Below are positions 35,167-44,538 of a stretch of 64,000 bases of DNA, piece by piece. Source of the DNA: Melghiribacillus thermohalophilus (GTDB lineage Bacteria; Bacillota; Bacilli; Bacillales; Alkalibacillaceae); NCBI RefSeq assembly GCF_004342905.1, contig NZ_SMAN01000010.1, positions 1 through 64,000 on the forward strand, written 5' to 3'. The notes below the pieces were generated by a model. It was not told the DNA's origin, made no database searches, and saw nothing but the letters and a program-made list of their open reading frames with translations. Numbering within the stretch: position 1 is the stretch's first letter; every line of letters begins with the position of its first letter. Position numbers and translations under genes: made by a program.

Positions 35167-36216
35167 ATGAGCATCAAGAAAAGAAAAGATGAACATGGAG
35201 AAAACATACAGGTCATTGAAAAGAAAGCAGGAAAGACTTATTTCTGGTGGTTTCTGATTGGTTTCCTGGTTTTGTCAATATCCGTGTTTCTGTCCATTTC
35301 TCTTGGAGTGGCCAGTATTGATCTTCCTGTCCTATGGGAAAGCCTGTTTTATTTTAATCCCGAATTAACAGAACACCAGATTATCCGGGATGTGCGCATT
35401 CCAAGAACGATTGCCAGTGCACTGACTGGAGCATTTTTAGCTATTTCAGGCTCGATTATGCAGGGAATGACAAGAAACCCACTCGGAGACCCATCGATTA
35501 TGGGTGTTACCAGTGGTGCTGCCTTTGCCATCGCTGTCAGTTTTGCTTTTATTCCTGGTTTATCCACCACATCCTTGATGACTGCCGCATTTTTAGGGGC
35601 TTTGCTGGGTGCATCACTGGTCTTTGGGGCAGGTGCCCTGTCCAGAGGAGGGTTAACCCCTGTTAAACTGGTGTTGGCAGGTGCTGCTGTAAGTGCACTT
35701 CTTACATCCCTTTCTACAGCTATCTCGATTCATTTTGACGTTGCCAAAGAAATGAATTTCTGGTTTGCTGGCAGTTTTTCCAGTGTAAAATGGGTGTACG
35801 TATATCCCATGGTGATCATTGGTGTGATCGCCTTTGCCCTATCGATGATCATTGCCAGATCAATAACCGTGCTGAGTTTAGGGGAAGAAGTGTCTAAGGG
35901 GCTAGGACAGCGAACGTTAATCGTCAAAGTGACCGGAGCCCTGGTTATTCTGGTTATGACAGGGATGTCCGTTGCTGTCGCCGGAGTCATTAGCTTTGTC
36001 GGACTGATTGTTCCCCACATCGCCCGAATGTTAATCGGAGTGGACTACCGGTATATCATTCCCTTTTCCGGTGTCCTCGGTGCGATTTTGTTAGTCGTTG
36101 CAGATATTGGGGCGCGTATGGTCAATCCACCATTTGAAACGCCGGTTGGAGCCATTACAACTCTCCTTGGTGGTCCCTTTTTCCTATATCTGGCGAGAAG
36201 GGAAGGGGGCAAATGA
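35167..36216 (+). CDS. FecCD-type iron-siderophore permease 1
   Basis: A 349-residue permease with about nine or ten TM helices and the FecCD motifs RIPRTIASALTGAFLAISGSIMQ, NPLGDPSIMGVTSGAAFAI and VIVPHIARM-type sequence FVGLIVPHIARMLIG, the last contacting the ATPase. It pairs with the next permease to form the membrane channel. AAGGAAGG precedes ATG 35167; a GTG 18 bases earlier is inside that site. The stop overlaps the next start by four bases. Confidence 0.9.
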   Translation: MSIKKRKDEHGENIQVIEKKAGKTYFWWFLIGFLVLSISVFLSISLGVASIDLPVLWESLFYFNPELTEHQIIRDVRIPRTIASALTGAFLAISGSIMQGMTRNPLGDPSIMGVTSGAAFAIAVSFAFIPGLSTTSLMTAAFLGALLGASLVFGAGALSRGGLTPVKLVLAGAAVSALLTSLSTAISIHFDVAKEMNFWFAGSFSSVKWVYVYPMVIIGVIAFALSMIIARSITVLSLGEEVSKGLGQRTLIVKVTGALVILVMTGMSVAVAGVISFVGLIVPHIARMLIGVDYRYIIPFSGVLGAILLVVADIGARMVNPPFETPVGAITTLLGGPFFLYLARREGGK

Positions 36217-37229
36217 TGCAGAAAGAAAACCGATTTTCATTTGAAAGCAAGGTCATCGTCCTGATCGTTCTGATCATCGTTACTTTTTTTATTTCCTTAA
36301 ATTCGGGTGTGATTCGGTTATCACTTGCTGAAATGGTTCAAACATTATTGGGCAGGGGGACTGACAATCATCATTTACTATTTTTTGATTTTCGGATGCC
36401 CAGGATGATTCTATCCATTTTGGCAGGTGCGGCACTTGCGGTTTCAGGAGCTGTTTTTCAGACGATTACCCGGAATGAATTAGCTGACCCGGGGATCATT
36501 GGCATTAACGCCGGTGCCAGTGTGGCGATCGTCACCTTTATTTTTTTAACCGGGGGAACCGTTGAGTCACTGAGCCTGACGTCTAAAGTTTTGCTGCCGA
36601 TCGTTGCCTTTTCAGGAGCTATGCTCTCAGCTGTACTCATTTATGTTTTTGCCTGGAACCGGGGAGTTTCCCCGCTGAGGTTAGTGCTGGTAGGAGTAGC
36701 CCTTAATGCCATTTTGTCTGCATTGCTCATTGTCATTCAGCTGCAGATGGAAGCCAACAACTTTATGAAAGCACTCGTCTGGCTTTCGGGAAGTATATGG
36801 GCTGCGAACTGGGATTATGTTACGGTAACTGTTCCATCTGTGTTGTTGTTGATTCCATTTGTGATGTGTAAGTCCAGATCACTGAATGTTCTGCATTTAG
36901 GTGATGAACTTTCTACTGGGCTGGGAATGCGCGTGGAAAGGGAGCGGCAGCTGTTGATTATTCTGGCTGTCGCTCTGGCCGGTTCAGCTGTTGCCGTAAG
37001 TGGCAATATTACGTTTTTGGGACTCATTGCCCCGCACATTGCAAGAAAGTTGGTGGGTCCCCAGCATGAACGGTTGATTATGACCAGTGCGCTCATCGGC
37101 GCTTTGTTACTCCTTCTTGCTGACCTGATTGGCCGAGTCATTATTATGCCGTCTGAGCTTCCTGTTGGTCTTGTAGTCTCCTGCCTGGGGGCACCGTATT
37201 TTTTATATTTGCTAATGAAATCAGAATAA
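36213..37229 (+). CDS. FecCD-type iron-siderophore permease 2
   Basis: A 338-residue partner permease with the same motif set: FRMPRMILSILAGAALAVSGAVFQ, NELADPGIIGINAGASVAIV and FLGLIAPHIARKLVG. It overlaps the first permease by an ATGA and ends the operon, which has a clear terminator eight bases after the stop. Heteromeric FecCD pairs are usual for this transporter class. Confidence 0.9.
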   Translation: MMQKENRFSFESKVIVLIVLIIVTFFISLNSGVIRLSLAEMVQTLLGRGTDNHHLLFFDFRMPRMILSILAGAALAVSGAVFQTITRNELADPGIIGINAGASVAIVTFIFLTGGTVESLSLTSKVLLPIVAFSGAMLSAVLIYVFAWNRGVSPLRLVLVGVALNAILSALLIVIQLQMEANNFMKALVWLSGSIWAANWDYVTVTVPSVLLLIPFVMCKSRSLNVLHLGDELSTGLGMRVERERQLLIILAVALAGSAVAVSGNITFLGLIAPHIARKLVGPQHERLIMTSALIGALLLLLADLIGRVIIMPSELPVGLVVSCLGAPYFLYLLMKSE

Positions 37230-37236
37230 AACAATG

Positions 37237-37271
37237 AAGCCTGCTTCCGTTCTATATGGAGCAGGCTTTTT
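37237..37271 (+). terminator. Terminator of the siderophore operon
   Basis: AAGCCTGCT and AGCAGGCTT arms with a 14-base loop and a T-run. Confidence 0.85.
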
Positions 37272-37427
37272 AGCAGAAACGGATCAGTTAACTCTCACCT
37301 GAAAAAGATCATTTCCATCGCCTTAATTCCCATTCGTTATCCAACACTTGTTCAATGAAATATGGTACAATAGTAAAAATATGGATGGTTAAACGCATGT
37401 CTGTTTGGTAAGGGGGACGGAAGTAAA

Positions 37428-37997
37428 GTGAAACTGAGAGATGAGAAGGATATCATTCAACTTTTTCACCATGATGAATGGATAATAGACATATTAAAAG
37501 CTGTTAAGTCTATGAATTTACCAGATTGGTGGATTTGTGCTGGCTTCATTCGATCCAAAATTTGGGACAATTTGCATGGATTTAAAGAAAGAACACCAGT
37601 CCGCGATATTGATGTAATCTTTTTTGATGAACAACATGTAAGTGAATCGGAAGAAAAAAAGATTGAAAAGGAGCTGGATAAGATTTGGCCTGGTCTTCCC
37701 TGGTCCGTTAAAAATCAAGCCAGAATGCACAAGATCAACAAAATTCCTCCTTATGAATCTGCTTTAGATGGTATTTCAAAGTTCCCTGAAACTGTCACGG
37801 CCTTAGGCATCAAATTAGATAAAAGCAATGAAATACAATTAGCCGCTCCATGGGGTGTAAAAGATGTCATCAACATGGAAGTCCGGCCTACCCCCTATTT
37901 TAAAGCGTCTAAAAAACTGATGGACATTTATCAAAAACGAATTACTGAAAAACAATGGAGTGATATCTGGCCTAAGGTAACAGTTTATGACGATTGA
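37428..37997 (+). CDS. Nucleotidyltransferase family protein (NTP_transf_6/DUF925 type)
   Basis: A 189-residue protein with the arrangement of the NTP_transf_6 family: WWICAGFIRSKIWDNLHGF, then VRDIDVIFFD, the presumed metal-binding Asp pair, and AAPWGVKDVINMEVRPTPYF. Members are small predicted nucleotidyltransferases without known substrate. The start is GTG behind AGGGGGACGG. An extended -10 (TGGTACAAT) lies about 57 bases before it. It stands alone. Confidence 0.8.
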   Translation: MKLRDEKDIIQLFHHDEWIIDILKAVKSMNLPDWWICAGFIRSKIWDNLHGFKERTPVRDIDVIFFDEQHVSESEEKKIEKELDKIWPGLPWSVKNQARMHKINKIPPYESALDGISKFPETVTALGIKLDKSNEIQLAAPWGVKDVINMEVRPTPYFKASKKLMDIYQKRITEKQWSDIWPKVTVYDD

Positions 37998-38268
37998 TTA
38001 AGAAAGTCAGCTTTGTTTAATTGTAATGATATAAATATTCATGAATTCCCTTTCCTGTCGTTATAATCCTGGAAAACTCATCATGTCACCTGGCAAGTAA
38101 AAGTCGATGGGTGGTTTGGTCATCATTATACCCGTCATCTTTTCCCTAAGCCAAATGGTCTGTGGCATCTGAAACCAAAAAAGTGCTGAGACCATCATTT
38201 ACGCTCATACGACTTTGGCAAAAAGACACAGAAGAGGGAAAATCTAGAATAGAAAAGGAGAATTTTTA
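37998..38268. other. Gap with a broken reading frame
   Basis: On the plus strand near 38080-38185 a frame reads WQVKVDGWFGHHYTRHLFP, then a stop. It looks like a scrap of a lost gene that I cannot name. AAAAGGAGAA at the end is the ribosome site of the next gene. Confidence 0.4.
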
Positions 38269-39177
38269 ATGAAAATGACAAAAGAACAAGCCCAAAAGGC
38301 ACGGGAGTTTTTAATCCATCAGGCACGCCCGCTTGAAGCAGCACTGTATGCATATGAATTTGAAAATGGCAGCAGGGAGAAGGTTGTTGAGGAATTGAAC
38401 ACTTTTCAAAACGAAGACGGAGGTTTTGGACATGGTCTGGAACCAGATTTCAGGCTGTCCGACTCTTCGCCGTTAGCCACAACTGTGGCTTTTCAGGTTA
38501 TGTCCAGGATCAGTCTGGATGCCAGTCACCCAATGGTGGAGAAGGGAATCCGATATTTTTTACAGACATATGATGAACAAAAAGGATGCTGGATGGCTGT
38601 CCCAGAAAAGGTAAATGATTATCCCCACGCACCCTGGTGGCATGTTTCGGAGGAGAAAAATGAAGGCGATTGGGGAAATCCCACCGCAGAGATTATTGGG
38701 TATCTTCACGAATATGCCGAACTAGTGCCGAGAGAATTTTTGGAAGAGTTGACCGGTCGGGCCCTTGATACATTGCTTTCTTATCCCGATAAGATGGATA
38801 TGCATGAAATCCTGTGTTTTGACCGGATGGCGGTGCGTCTGGCTGATCCTCCAAAAGAAACAGTTTATGAAAAGTTGAAAAGGTGTATTCCACAGGTCAT
38901 CGGAAAGAGTGAAAAGGATTGGGAGGAGTACAGCGCTACCCCTTTAACGTTTATTGACTCACCAAAATCTCCATATTTAGAAGTTGTGGACAATTCACTC
39001 ATTGAGAAAAACCTCGACTATTTAATTAATAAACAGGAAGATAAAGGAAACTGGGCACCAAACTGGGACTGGTTTGGGAATTATGAGGAAGACTGGCCAA
39101 AAGCAAGGGATGAGTGGAAAGGGATTCTGACCCTGAATAATCTAAGGATTCTTCGTGAATTTAAACGGATGAGGTAG
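38269..39177 (+). CDS. Alpha/alpha-toroid protein (prenyltransferase/squalene-oxidase repeat-like)
   Basis: A 302-residue protein whose repeats carry the QNEDGGFGHG type motif (LNTFQNEDGGFGHGLEPDF and NKQEDKGNWAPNWDWFGN), typical of the alpha6-alpha6 toroid fold of terpene cyclases and prenyltransferase beta subunits. It is shorter than true cyclases, and I see no DxDD acid motif, so a catalytic role is doubtful. It may bind a lipid or polyisoprenoid. AAAAGGAG sets ATG 38269. Confidence 0.72.
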   Translation: MKMTKEQAQKAREFLIHQARPLEAALYAYEFENGSREKVVEELNTFQNEDGGFGHGLEPDFRLSDSSPLATTVAFQVMSRISLDASHPMVEKGIRYFLQTYDEQKGCWMAVPEKVNDYPHAPWWHVSEEKNEGDWGNPTAEIIGYLHEYAELVPREFLEELTGRALDTLLSYPDKMDMHEILCFDRMAVRLADPPKETVYEKLKRCIPQVIGKSEKDWEEYSATPLTFIDSPKSPYLEVVDNSLIEKNLDYLINKQEDKGNWAPNWDWFGNYEEDWPKARDEWKGILTLNNLRILREFKRMR

Positions 39178-39781
39178 TCCTGACCAGGAATTTGAAAGTC
39201 TGGAAAAGTATAAAGGAAACAAATCTGGCCGAATACGTTATGGTATATTTTCCGTCCAGCATTACTTTCAGAGATTCAAACAGCTCATCGTTTATGAGAG
39301 TTTAGATAAGATTGCATATTCATATGTTTTTTCTGGTACATTCCGTTATACATGGAAAATACACATTTTTGGCATCGTGTTATATTTTCCAAGTTTCTGT
39401 ATCTTGAAGTCTACCAATCCCTTCCCGTATCGAAATATCTAGGAGGGATCAAGTTCAGATCGGAATGAAAGGGTCTTTCGATCACCTCCCTTCCATTCGA
39501 TGCAAAAATAAGAGAATGAGGTGGGAATGCATCTATATATGGTACTTTACAGTAGCACTTTTCTACGATTTTTAAACAGTTTATAGAAAGTTGAGGCAAA
39601 TCCCCTAATGATTTTTCGGAAAGTATATTGTAATAAGTGGGAAATCTTAACGGAATGGGCACATGAAGCTTACATGGACAGTGTATGACACGATGATTAC
39701 TGGGAAATTTTTAAAAAGATTTGTAACTTTTTTTTAAGAAATTTTTGATATATTATAGTTTAAGAAAGGTGGTGAAAATGG
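39178..39781. other. Long gap with an unassigned open frame
   Basis: After the toroid gene a plus-strand frame stays open for 88 codons (39179-39442, containing SGRIRYGIFSVQHYFQRF) but has no start codon or ribosome site. It may be a decayed gene. A minus-strand frame at 39411-39662 has no site either. The last 60 bases are very AT-rich and probably hold the promoter of the coiled-coil gene. Confidence 0.45.
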
Positions 39782-40351
39782 ATGAATGAAGAAAAATTGA
39801 TGAAGATGTTTTCGAATATGCTCGATGAGAAGCTTGCCCCAATCTATACCCGCATGGATAAGTTGGAATCGCATCTGGGTCAGCTCGAATCACGTCTGGA
39901 TAGGTTTGAAACGCGTCTGGGTCAGCTCGAATCTAGTATGGGTAAGCTTGAAACGCGTCTGGGTCAGCTCGAATCTAGTATGGGTAAGCTTGAAACGCGT
40001 CTGGGTCAGCTCGATTCGCGTATGGGTAAGTTTGAAATGCGTCTGAGTCAGCTTGAATCACGTCTGGATAAGTTTGAGTCACACCTGGGTAAGTTCGAAT
40101 CGCATCTGGATAAGTTTGAGTCACGTCTGGGTCAGCTCGAATCGCATCTGGAAAAGTTAGAAACCCGTTTCGACAAATTCGAAACCCGGCTCGATCAGGT
40201 GGAAGCAAATCAGAAAACCATCCTTTCTCAAGTTGTCAAAAATACAGAAAAGCTGCAGACCATTGAAAAAAAGCTTGATGATGTAACGGCCCTCGTCAAA
40301 AAGCATGAGATCGATATCGAAGTGATGAAAAAAGCTATTGTCAACCTGTAA
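39782..40351 (+). CDS. Heptad-repeat coiled-coil protein
   Basis: A 189-residue protein without signal or TM segment. After a short N-terminus (MNEEKLMKMFSNMLDEKL) it has sixteen perfect heptads of the type L/F-E-S/T-R/H-L-G/D-Q/K, with hydrophobics at a and d, so a long parallel coiled coil is expected. The tail (DVTALVKKHEIDIEVMKKA) continues the helix. The heptads are written in near-identical 21-base units, so the gene has grown by tandem duplication. Bacillaceae carry similar proteins of unknown role. AAAGGTGGTG precedes the start. Confidence 0.82.
   Translation: MNEEKLMKMFSNMLDEKLAPIYTRMDKLESHLGQLESRLDRFETRLGQLESSMGKLETRLGQLESSMGKLETRLGQLDSRMGKFEMRLSQLESRLDKFESHLGKFESHLDKFESRLGQLESHLEKLETRFDKFETRLDQVEANQKTILSQVVKNTEKLQTIEKKLDDVTALVKKHEIDIEVMKKAIVNL
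39860..40195 (+). repeat. Sixteen 21-bp in-frame tandem units coding heptads
   Basis: Units are of the type CAGCTCGAATCACGTCTGGAT or AAGTTTGAAACGCGTCTGGGT. A 42-base double unit (Met-type LESSMGK then LETRLGQ) is repeated exactly near 39923-40006, showing a recent duplication. The period equals that of the large array at 17.5-18.6 kb, but the sequence differs. Confidence 0.9.
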
Positions 40352-40500
40352 AACCAAGTATCATTCTCTTCTATTCAGCCTCGCCCTTAAAATTTTTTGT
40401 ATTTATCCTCAGTAGTCCAGCACTTGTAAAACAAATTTTCTCTTTACTGTAAGCATAATTTTTTCTATTTTGCAGAATGTGGTGGGTACCAGTACCGCTG

Positions 40501-40537
40501 GAAAAAGAAAAAAGGGCCGGCCATGCGGAGCCAGCCC
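40501..40537 (-). terminator. Terminator of the aminotransferase gene
   Basis: On the minus strand GGGCTGGC pairs with GCCGGCCC and is followed by TTTTTTCTTTTT. Confidence 0.8.
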
Positions 40538-40547
40538 GGGAGTTCTT

Positions 40548-41717
40548 TCAAAAAATCTCCAAATCTTTTATTCGTTGAACCGCTTCTTTCATCCGGTTTT
40601 CTGTTGTCAACAATCCTGCCCGGACAAACCCTTCGCCATGTTCACCGAAACCGTTTCCCGGAGCAAAAGCAACATGAGCTTTGTCCAGAACTTCACGTGA
40701 AAAGGATTCCGACGTATACCCGTCTGGAACCGGAAGCCAGGCAAAAAAAGATCCCTTTGGTGCGTCTGCATGCCAGCCAATGTCTTTTGCTGCCTCTATG
40801 AACCTATTTCTGCGCTTTTCATACATTTGCCTTAACTCTTTTACGCATTGCTGAGAGCCGGTCAAGGCCACTCTGGCTGCTTCCTGAATCGCACTGAACA
40901 CACTGCAGTGAAGATGATCTTGCAGCAGGTTCAAAGCCCCAATCACACGTTTGTTTCCCGCAGCAAAGGCAATCCGCCAGCCGGCCATATTGTAGGTTTT
41001 GGATAAGGTATATACTTCAATCCCAACTTCTTTGGCCCCGTCCGTTTCGAGGAAGCTTGGCGGCTTGATCCCGTCAAACCCGATGGCCCCGTAAGCAAAG
41101 TCATGCACCACACAGATCTGGTTTTCACTGGCAAAACGCACGGTTTCCTTAAAAAATGCCGGGGATGCGGTTGCTCCCGTTGGATTATTGGGGTAGTTTA
41201 GAAACATCATCCTGGCCAGGTGTTTGACGGTTTCCGGGATTGAATCATAGTCAGGCAGATATTCATTCTCTTTTGTAAGAGGCATTCTTTCCATTCTCGC
41301 CCGCGCCAGGGCAATTCCTGACCAGTAGTCCGGATATCCGGGGTCAGGCACCAGCACCATATCTCCGGGATTTAAGAGTGCCCGGGGAAGCTCAACCAGC
41401 CCGTGTTTGGCACCGATTAAAATGGCCACCTCTTTTTCAGGGTCAAGATGGACCCCATACTCACGCCTGTAAAATTCACAAATTGCCTCTTTTAAAAAGG
41501 GCTGACCGCCAAAGGGGGAATACTTGTGATATTCTGGCTTGGCGACCGCTTCCTGCATCGCCTGGACGATATGCTCCGGAGTGGGCTGGTCAGGATTTCC
41601 CTGACCCAGGTTAATCACATCATAGCCTTTTTGAACATACTGCTGAACATCCGATGCCAGCCGGGCAAAAAATTGTTCAGGCAAATGTTTGAGAGATTGG
41701 GAGATCTCAAAATCCAA
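40548..41717 (-). CDS. mtnE: PLP-dependent aminotransferase, MtnE-like (methionine salvage)
   Basis: A 389-residue class I/II aminotransferase with the PLP Lys in YTLSKTYNMAGWRI and the Asn/Asp/Tyr site LNYPNNPTGA and VVHDFAYGAIGFDG. The N-terminus (LPEQFFARLASDVQ, DVINLGQGNPDQPTPEHIV) closely matches Bacillus MtnE, which makes methionine from 2-oxo-4-methylthiobutyrate. Other mtn genes are absent here. The start is uncertain: TTG 41717 gives DFEISQS, as in relatives, behind AAGGTGTGAG; GTG 41726 is possible. Its terminator follows the stop. Confidence 0.8.
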   Translation of the reverse strand: MDFEISQSLKHLPEQFFARLASDVQQYVQKGYDVINLGQGNPDQPTPEHIVQAMQEAVAKPEYHKYSPFGGQPFLKEAICEFYRREYGVHLDPEKEVAILIGAKHGLVELPRALLNPGDMVLVPDPGYPDYWSGIALARARMERMPLTKENEYLPDYDSIPETVKHLARMMFLNYPNNPTGATASPAFFKETVRFASENQICVVHDFAYGAIGFDGIKPPSFLETDGAKEVGIEVYTLSKTYNMAGWRIAFAAGNKRVIGALNLLQDHLHCSVFSAIQEAARVALTGSQQCVKELRQMYEKRRNRFIEAAKDIGWHADAPKGSFFAWLPVPDGYTSESFSREVLDKAHVAFAPGNGFGEHGEGFVRAGLLTTENRMKEAVQRIKDLEIF

Positions 41718-41999
41718 TGGACTCACACCTTTTCGAAACATTCTTAAAACTTTAATCAAACATATTAAATGGTTTTTTAAAAAATGTAAAGGGCTCATAG
41801 GGGAAATGTTCTTTTTCTTTCATGTATATCCATTTCGGGCGTTTTTACCATGGGGAAATGGGTAGTATTGAAAATATCATGTGATTTTTTATGGAGGGAA
41901 AGGTGTGAACATGATACAGTATAAAATAGAGACAGGTTAATCCGAACTCCAAGTGTAATAGCTTGACTGACGGGATTTCGTAAAGGAAGGGTAGGGTTC

Positions 42000-43163
42000 A
42001 TGGAACAGAATGTCACGAGAATTCATTTAGATGATAAAGAAATTATCTTAATCGGAACGGCCCATGTTTCCAAAAAAAGCGCCGAAGAAGTAAAAGAAGT
42101 GATTGAAGCGGAGCAGCCAGATTCAGTGTGTGTGGAATTGGATCAAGGACGCTATCAGTCCATCATGGTAGGCAATCAGTGGAAGGAGATGGACATCTTT
42201 AAGGTCATCAAAGAAAAAAGGGCAACATTGCTCCTGATGAACCTGGTGATTTCCTCCTTTCAGAAGCGGGTGGCAAAACAGTTCGGCATCAAGGCCGGAC
42301 AGGAAATGATTCAGGGAATTGAATCCGCAAAGGATGTGGGAGCTGAACTGGTGCTTGCTGACCGAAATATTCAGGTCACCTTTTCGCGCATCTGGGGTAA
42401 TCTGGGCTTCTGGGGAAAAGCGCAGCTCCTCATGCAGATTGTTGGAAGCATTTTTAGTAAGGAGGAAATTTCAGAGGAGGAACTGGAGAGGCTGAAATCA
42501 CAGGATATGCTAAATTCCATGTTGAACGAATTTACGGAACACTTCCCTCGCCTGAAGAAACCGTTGATTGATGAACGGGATCAATATCTGGCCCAGAAAA
42601 TTAAAGAGGCTTCTGGTGAAAAAGTGGTTGCGGTTGTGGGAGCAGCCCATGTTCCGGGCATTAAGAAAGAAATCCATAAAGAACATAATCTGGCCAGGCT
42701 GTCAAAAGTGCCTCCGAAATCGAAGACACCAAAAATGATTGGCTGGGCAATCCCGATCTTAATTGTCTCGGTTATTTTATATACGTTTCTGGCAAATCCG
42801 TCAGCTGGAATGCAGCAGACCATCAGCTGGGTGCTGTGGAACGGCTCTTTTTCAGCACTTGGTGCGGCAATTGCCTTTGCCCATCCGCTGGCGATTCTGA
42901 CCGCTTTTGTCGCAGCCCCCATTACTTCCCTTAATCCGCTGCTTGCCGCCGGGTGGTTTGCAGGGCTTGTACAGGCTATGATCAGACGGCCGAACGTGGG
43001 AGATTTTGAAGCACTTGCGGAAGATGTTCACAGCATGAAAGGATTCTGGAATAATAAAGTCACCCGAATCTTGCTGGTTATTGTCCTGGCGAACCTTGGC
43101 AGCTCCCTTGGAACCTTTATCGGAGGGGCTGATGTCGTTCGACTCTTTTTTGAAAATGTATAG
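42000..43163 (+). CDS. TraB family membrane protein
   Basis: A 387-residue protein: an N-terminal TraB/PrgY-type domain with IILIGTAHVSKKSAEEV, VCVELDQGRYQ and GAAHVPGIKKEI (the conserved GxxHv pairs), followed by about four TM helices (residues 243-385) with NPLLAAGWFAG. In enterococci TraB/PrgY shuts down pheromone; in other bacteria and archaea the function is unknown, possibly proteolytic. AAAGGAAGGG precedes the ATG. Confidence 0.85.
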   Translation: MEQNVTRIHLDDKEIILIGTAHVSKKSAEEVKEVIEAEQPDSVCVELDQGRYQSIMVGNQWKEMDIFKVIKEKRATLLLMNLVISSFQKRVAKQFGIKAGQEMIQGIESAKDVGAELVLADRNIQVTFSRIWGNLGFWGKAQLLMQIVGSIFSKEEISEEELERLKSQDMLNSMLNEFTEHFPRLKKPLIDERDQYLAQKIKEASGEKVVAVVGAAHVPGIKKEIHKEHNLARLSKVPPKSKTPKMIGWAIPILIVSVILYTFLANPSAGMQQTISWVLWNGSFSALGAAIAFAHPLAILTAFVAAPITSLNPLLAAGWFAGLVQAMIRRPNVGDFEALAEDVHSMKGFWNNKVTRILLVIVLANLGSSLGTFIGGADVVRLFFENV

Positions 43164-43211
43164 CAGTGTGCCAATTGGTTTCTGGAACACAGTCAGTTTC
43201 AAGGGAGAATT

Positions 43212-43331
43212 ATGGCCAAATGGTCATCCGAAAAGGCCACAGCGCGGGCCGAAATTACCAGACAAACCGAAGAAAAAAAAGATGAACGCATCAGGGGTGC
43301 CAGCCGAATAGGGATGTGTACCCCTTTTTGA
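43212..43331 (+). CDS. Possible small basic protein
   Basis: A 39-codon frame behind AAGGGAGAATT encodes a highly charged peptide (MAKWSSEKATARAEITRQTE). Its last part overlaps a terminator-like hairpin, which weakens it. It may be a small Lys/Arg-rich protein or chance. Confidence 0.3.
   Translation: MAKWSSEKATARAEITRQTEEKKDERIRGASRIGMCTPF
43293..43329 (+). terminator. Probable terminator after traB
   Basis: AGGGGT and ACCCCT arms with a 21-base loop, followed by five T residues. Confidence 0.45.
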
Positions 43332-43363
43332 GAACATATTTTTTCATGAGAGGAAGGAATGGC

Positions 43364-43834
43364 ATGTATCAAACACGCTGGGCTGCCGATCACGAACTTC
43401 CCATTCTGGCAGATTTCTGGTTCAGGATGGCATGTGAAATGGGACAACTCGATGGAATACCAAAACCTGATGTTCAAAGGGTTAAACAAGTTGAGAACAT
43501 GTTTCTAAAAGAGACCGCATCAGGCCATCTCAGGTTTCGAGTTGCCATAGACAGCGAAGATCATATCGTTTCCTGTGCTGGTGGTCTTATCAGAACGGAA
43601 TACGCCTTTCCACTGGCTGAGGAGCAAAGTCTTTTTGGCTGGATTATAAGCGTCTACACTTTAGAAGAACACCGCAATCATGGGCTTGCGCGAATATTGG
43701 TTGATGAAGTATGTTCGTGGCTCAAAGAAAAAGGGGCAGAACGGGCGCGATTGTGGTCCAGCTCGGCTGGAAGAAGCGTATACGAACATCTAGGGTTCAA
43801 GAATATGATCGATATGGAAAAACCGCTTTCTTAA
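43364..43834 (+). CDS. GNAT family N-acetyltransferase
   Basis: A 156-residue GNAT protein. The acetyl-CoA motif is seen as WIISVYTLEEHRNHGLARILVDEV, with a preceding beta strand pair and a C-terminal SSSAGRSVYEHLGFKNM, the usual motif B end. Substrate unknown. AGAGGAAGGA sets ATG 43364; upstream in-frame ATG codons lack sites. A short palindrome with T-run (ATGCCCGGGCAT, then TTTTTT) follows the stop. Confidence 0.84.
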   Translation: MYQTRWAADHELPILADFWFRMACEMGQLDGIPKPDVQRVKQVENMFLKETASGHLRFRVAIDSEDHIVSCAGGLIRTEYAFPLAEEQSLFGWIISVYTLEEHRNHGLARILVDEVCSWLKEKGAERARLWSSSAGRSVYEHLGFKNMIDMEKPLS

Positions 43835-44087
43835 ATGCCCGGGCATCGTTTTTTATGCCAACAATCAAGTTTTTACTCCCTGGAACTGATGGAATGAATT
43901 TTTATGAAATATTTGTTGGGAAGCGGGGAGTGAATGACATCCATCCAGCATTCGACTACCGCCATAATGGAATTGATCCTAAAAAAACTGGCCGAGAATC
44001 AGACATTCCACTTACGGTATCCTGGGGGGAATGTATAGGAAGTTCTAGTCATGGCAAATAATAAAAAAAACGAAAAGAGTGATAACC

Positions 44088-44375
44088 ATGTTTAACGGAG
44101 GACTCCCACCGTTTCCTCGTGGAGCAGCAGATGTTGAAGATGCAAAACTTTCCCATGATCGATACGAGGTTTTTGTAAATGGTGATCATGTAGGCTATAA
44201 ACCGCTATTAACCCCAAATGATCAGCCCTCCGATGTTGAACGTTATTTGAACCAGCGCGGATTTGAGGAATATTCCGTGGAACTGACCGGGGACCAATAT
44301 CATATAAAAACCAGGAATAAAGAAGATGAGAGGCAAATAAAAAAACTGTTAAATGTATATTTGAATATACGATAA
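44088..44375 (+). CDS. Small hypothetical protein
   Basis: A 95-residue acidic soluble protein beginning MFNGGLPPFPRGAADVEDAK, with no TM segment. I do not recognise a family. ATG 44088 is preceded by AAAAGAGTGATAACC; a GTG nine bases upstream is an alternative. The 250 bases before it hold no supported gene. A clear terminator lies about 65 bases after the stop, so it is probably a real monocistronic gene. Confidence 0.6.
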   Translation: MFNGGLPPFPRGAADVEDAKLSHDRYEVFVNGDHVGYKPLLTPNDQPSDVERYLNQRGFEEYSVELTGDQYHIKTRNKEDERQIKKLLNVYLNIR

Positions 44376-44440
44376 GCGCGATCCATCCGTATCAATTAGG
44401 CAGGTGCAGACTTGCCTGTTATTTGAGGTGATTTTTTCAG

Positions 44441-44465
44441 CCTGGCAAAATGCCGGGTTTTTTTT
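44441..44465 (+). terminator. Terminator after the small hypothetical gene
   Basis: CCTGGCA and TGCCGGG arms with one G-T pair, a three-base loop and eight T residues. Confidence 0.8.
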
Positions 44466-44538
44466 ACGTTTGAGTGTGCTTGTTAGTATATGTGTTATAA
44501 TTGACCGAAAATGTAATCTGTTTTAAAGGGATGAGGGT

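Noticed and set aside
39411..39662. Minus-strand 83-codon frame
   Set aside because: No ribosome site, no recognisable motif, and it lies in a gap of decayed sequence.
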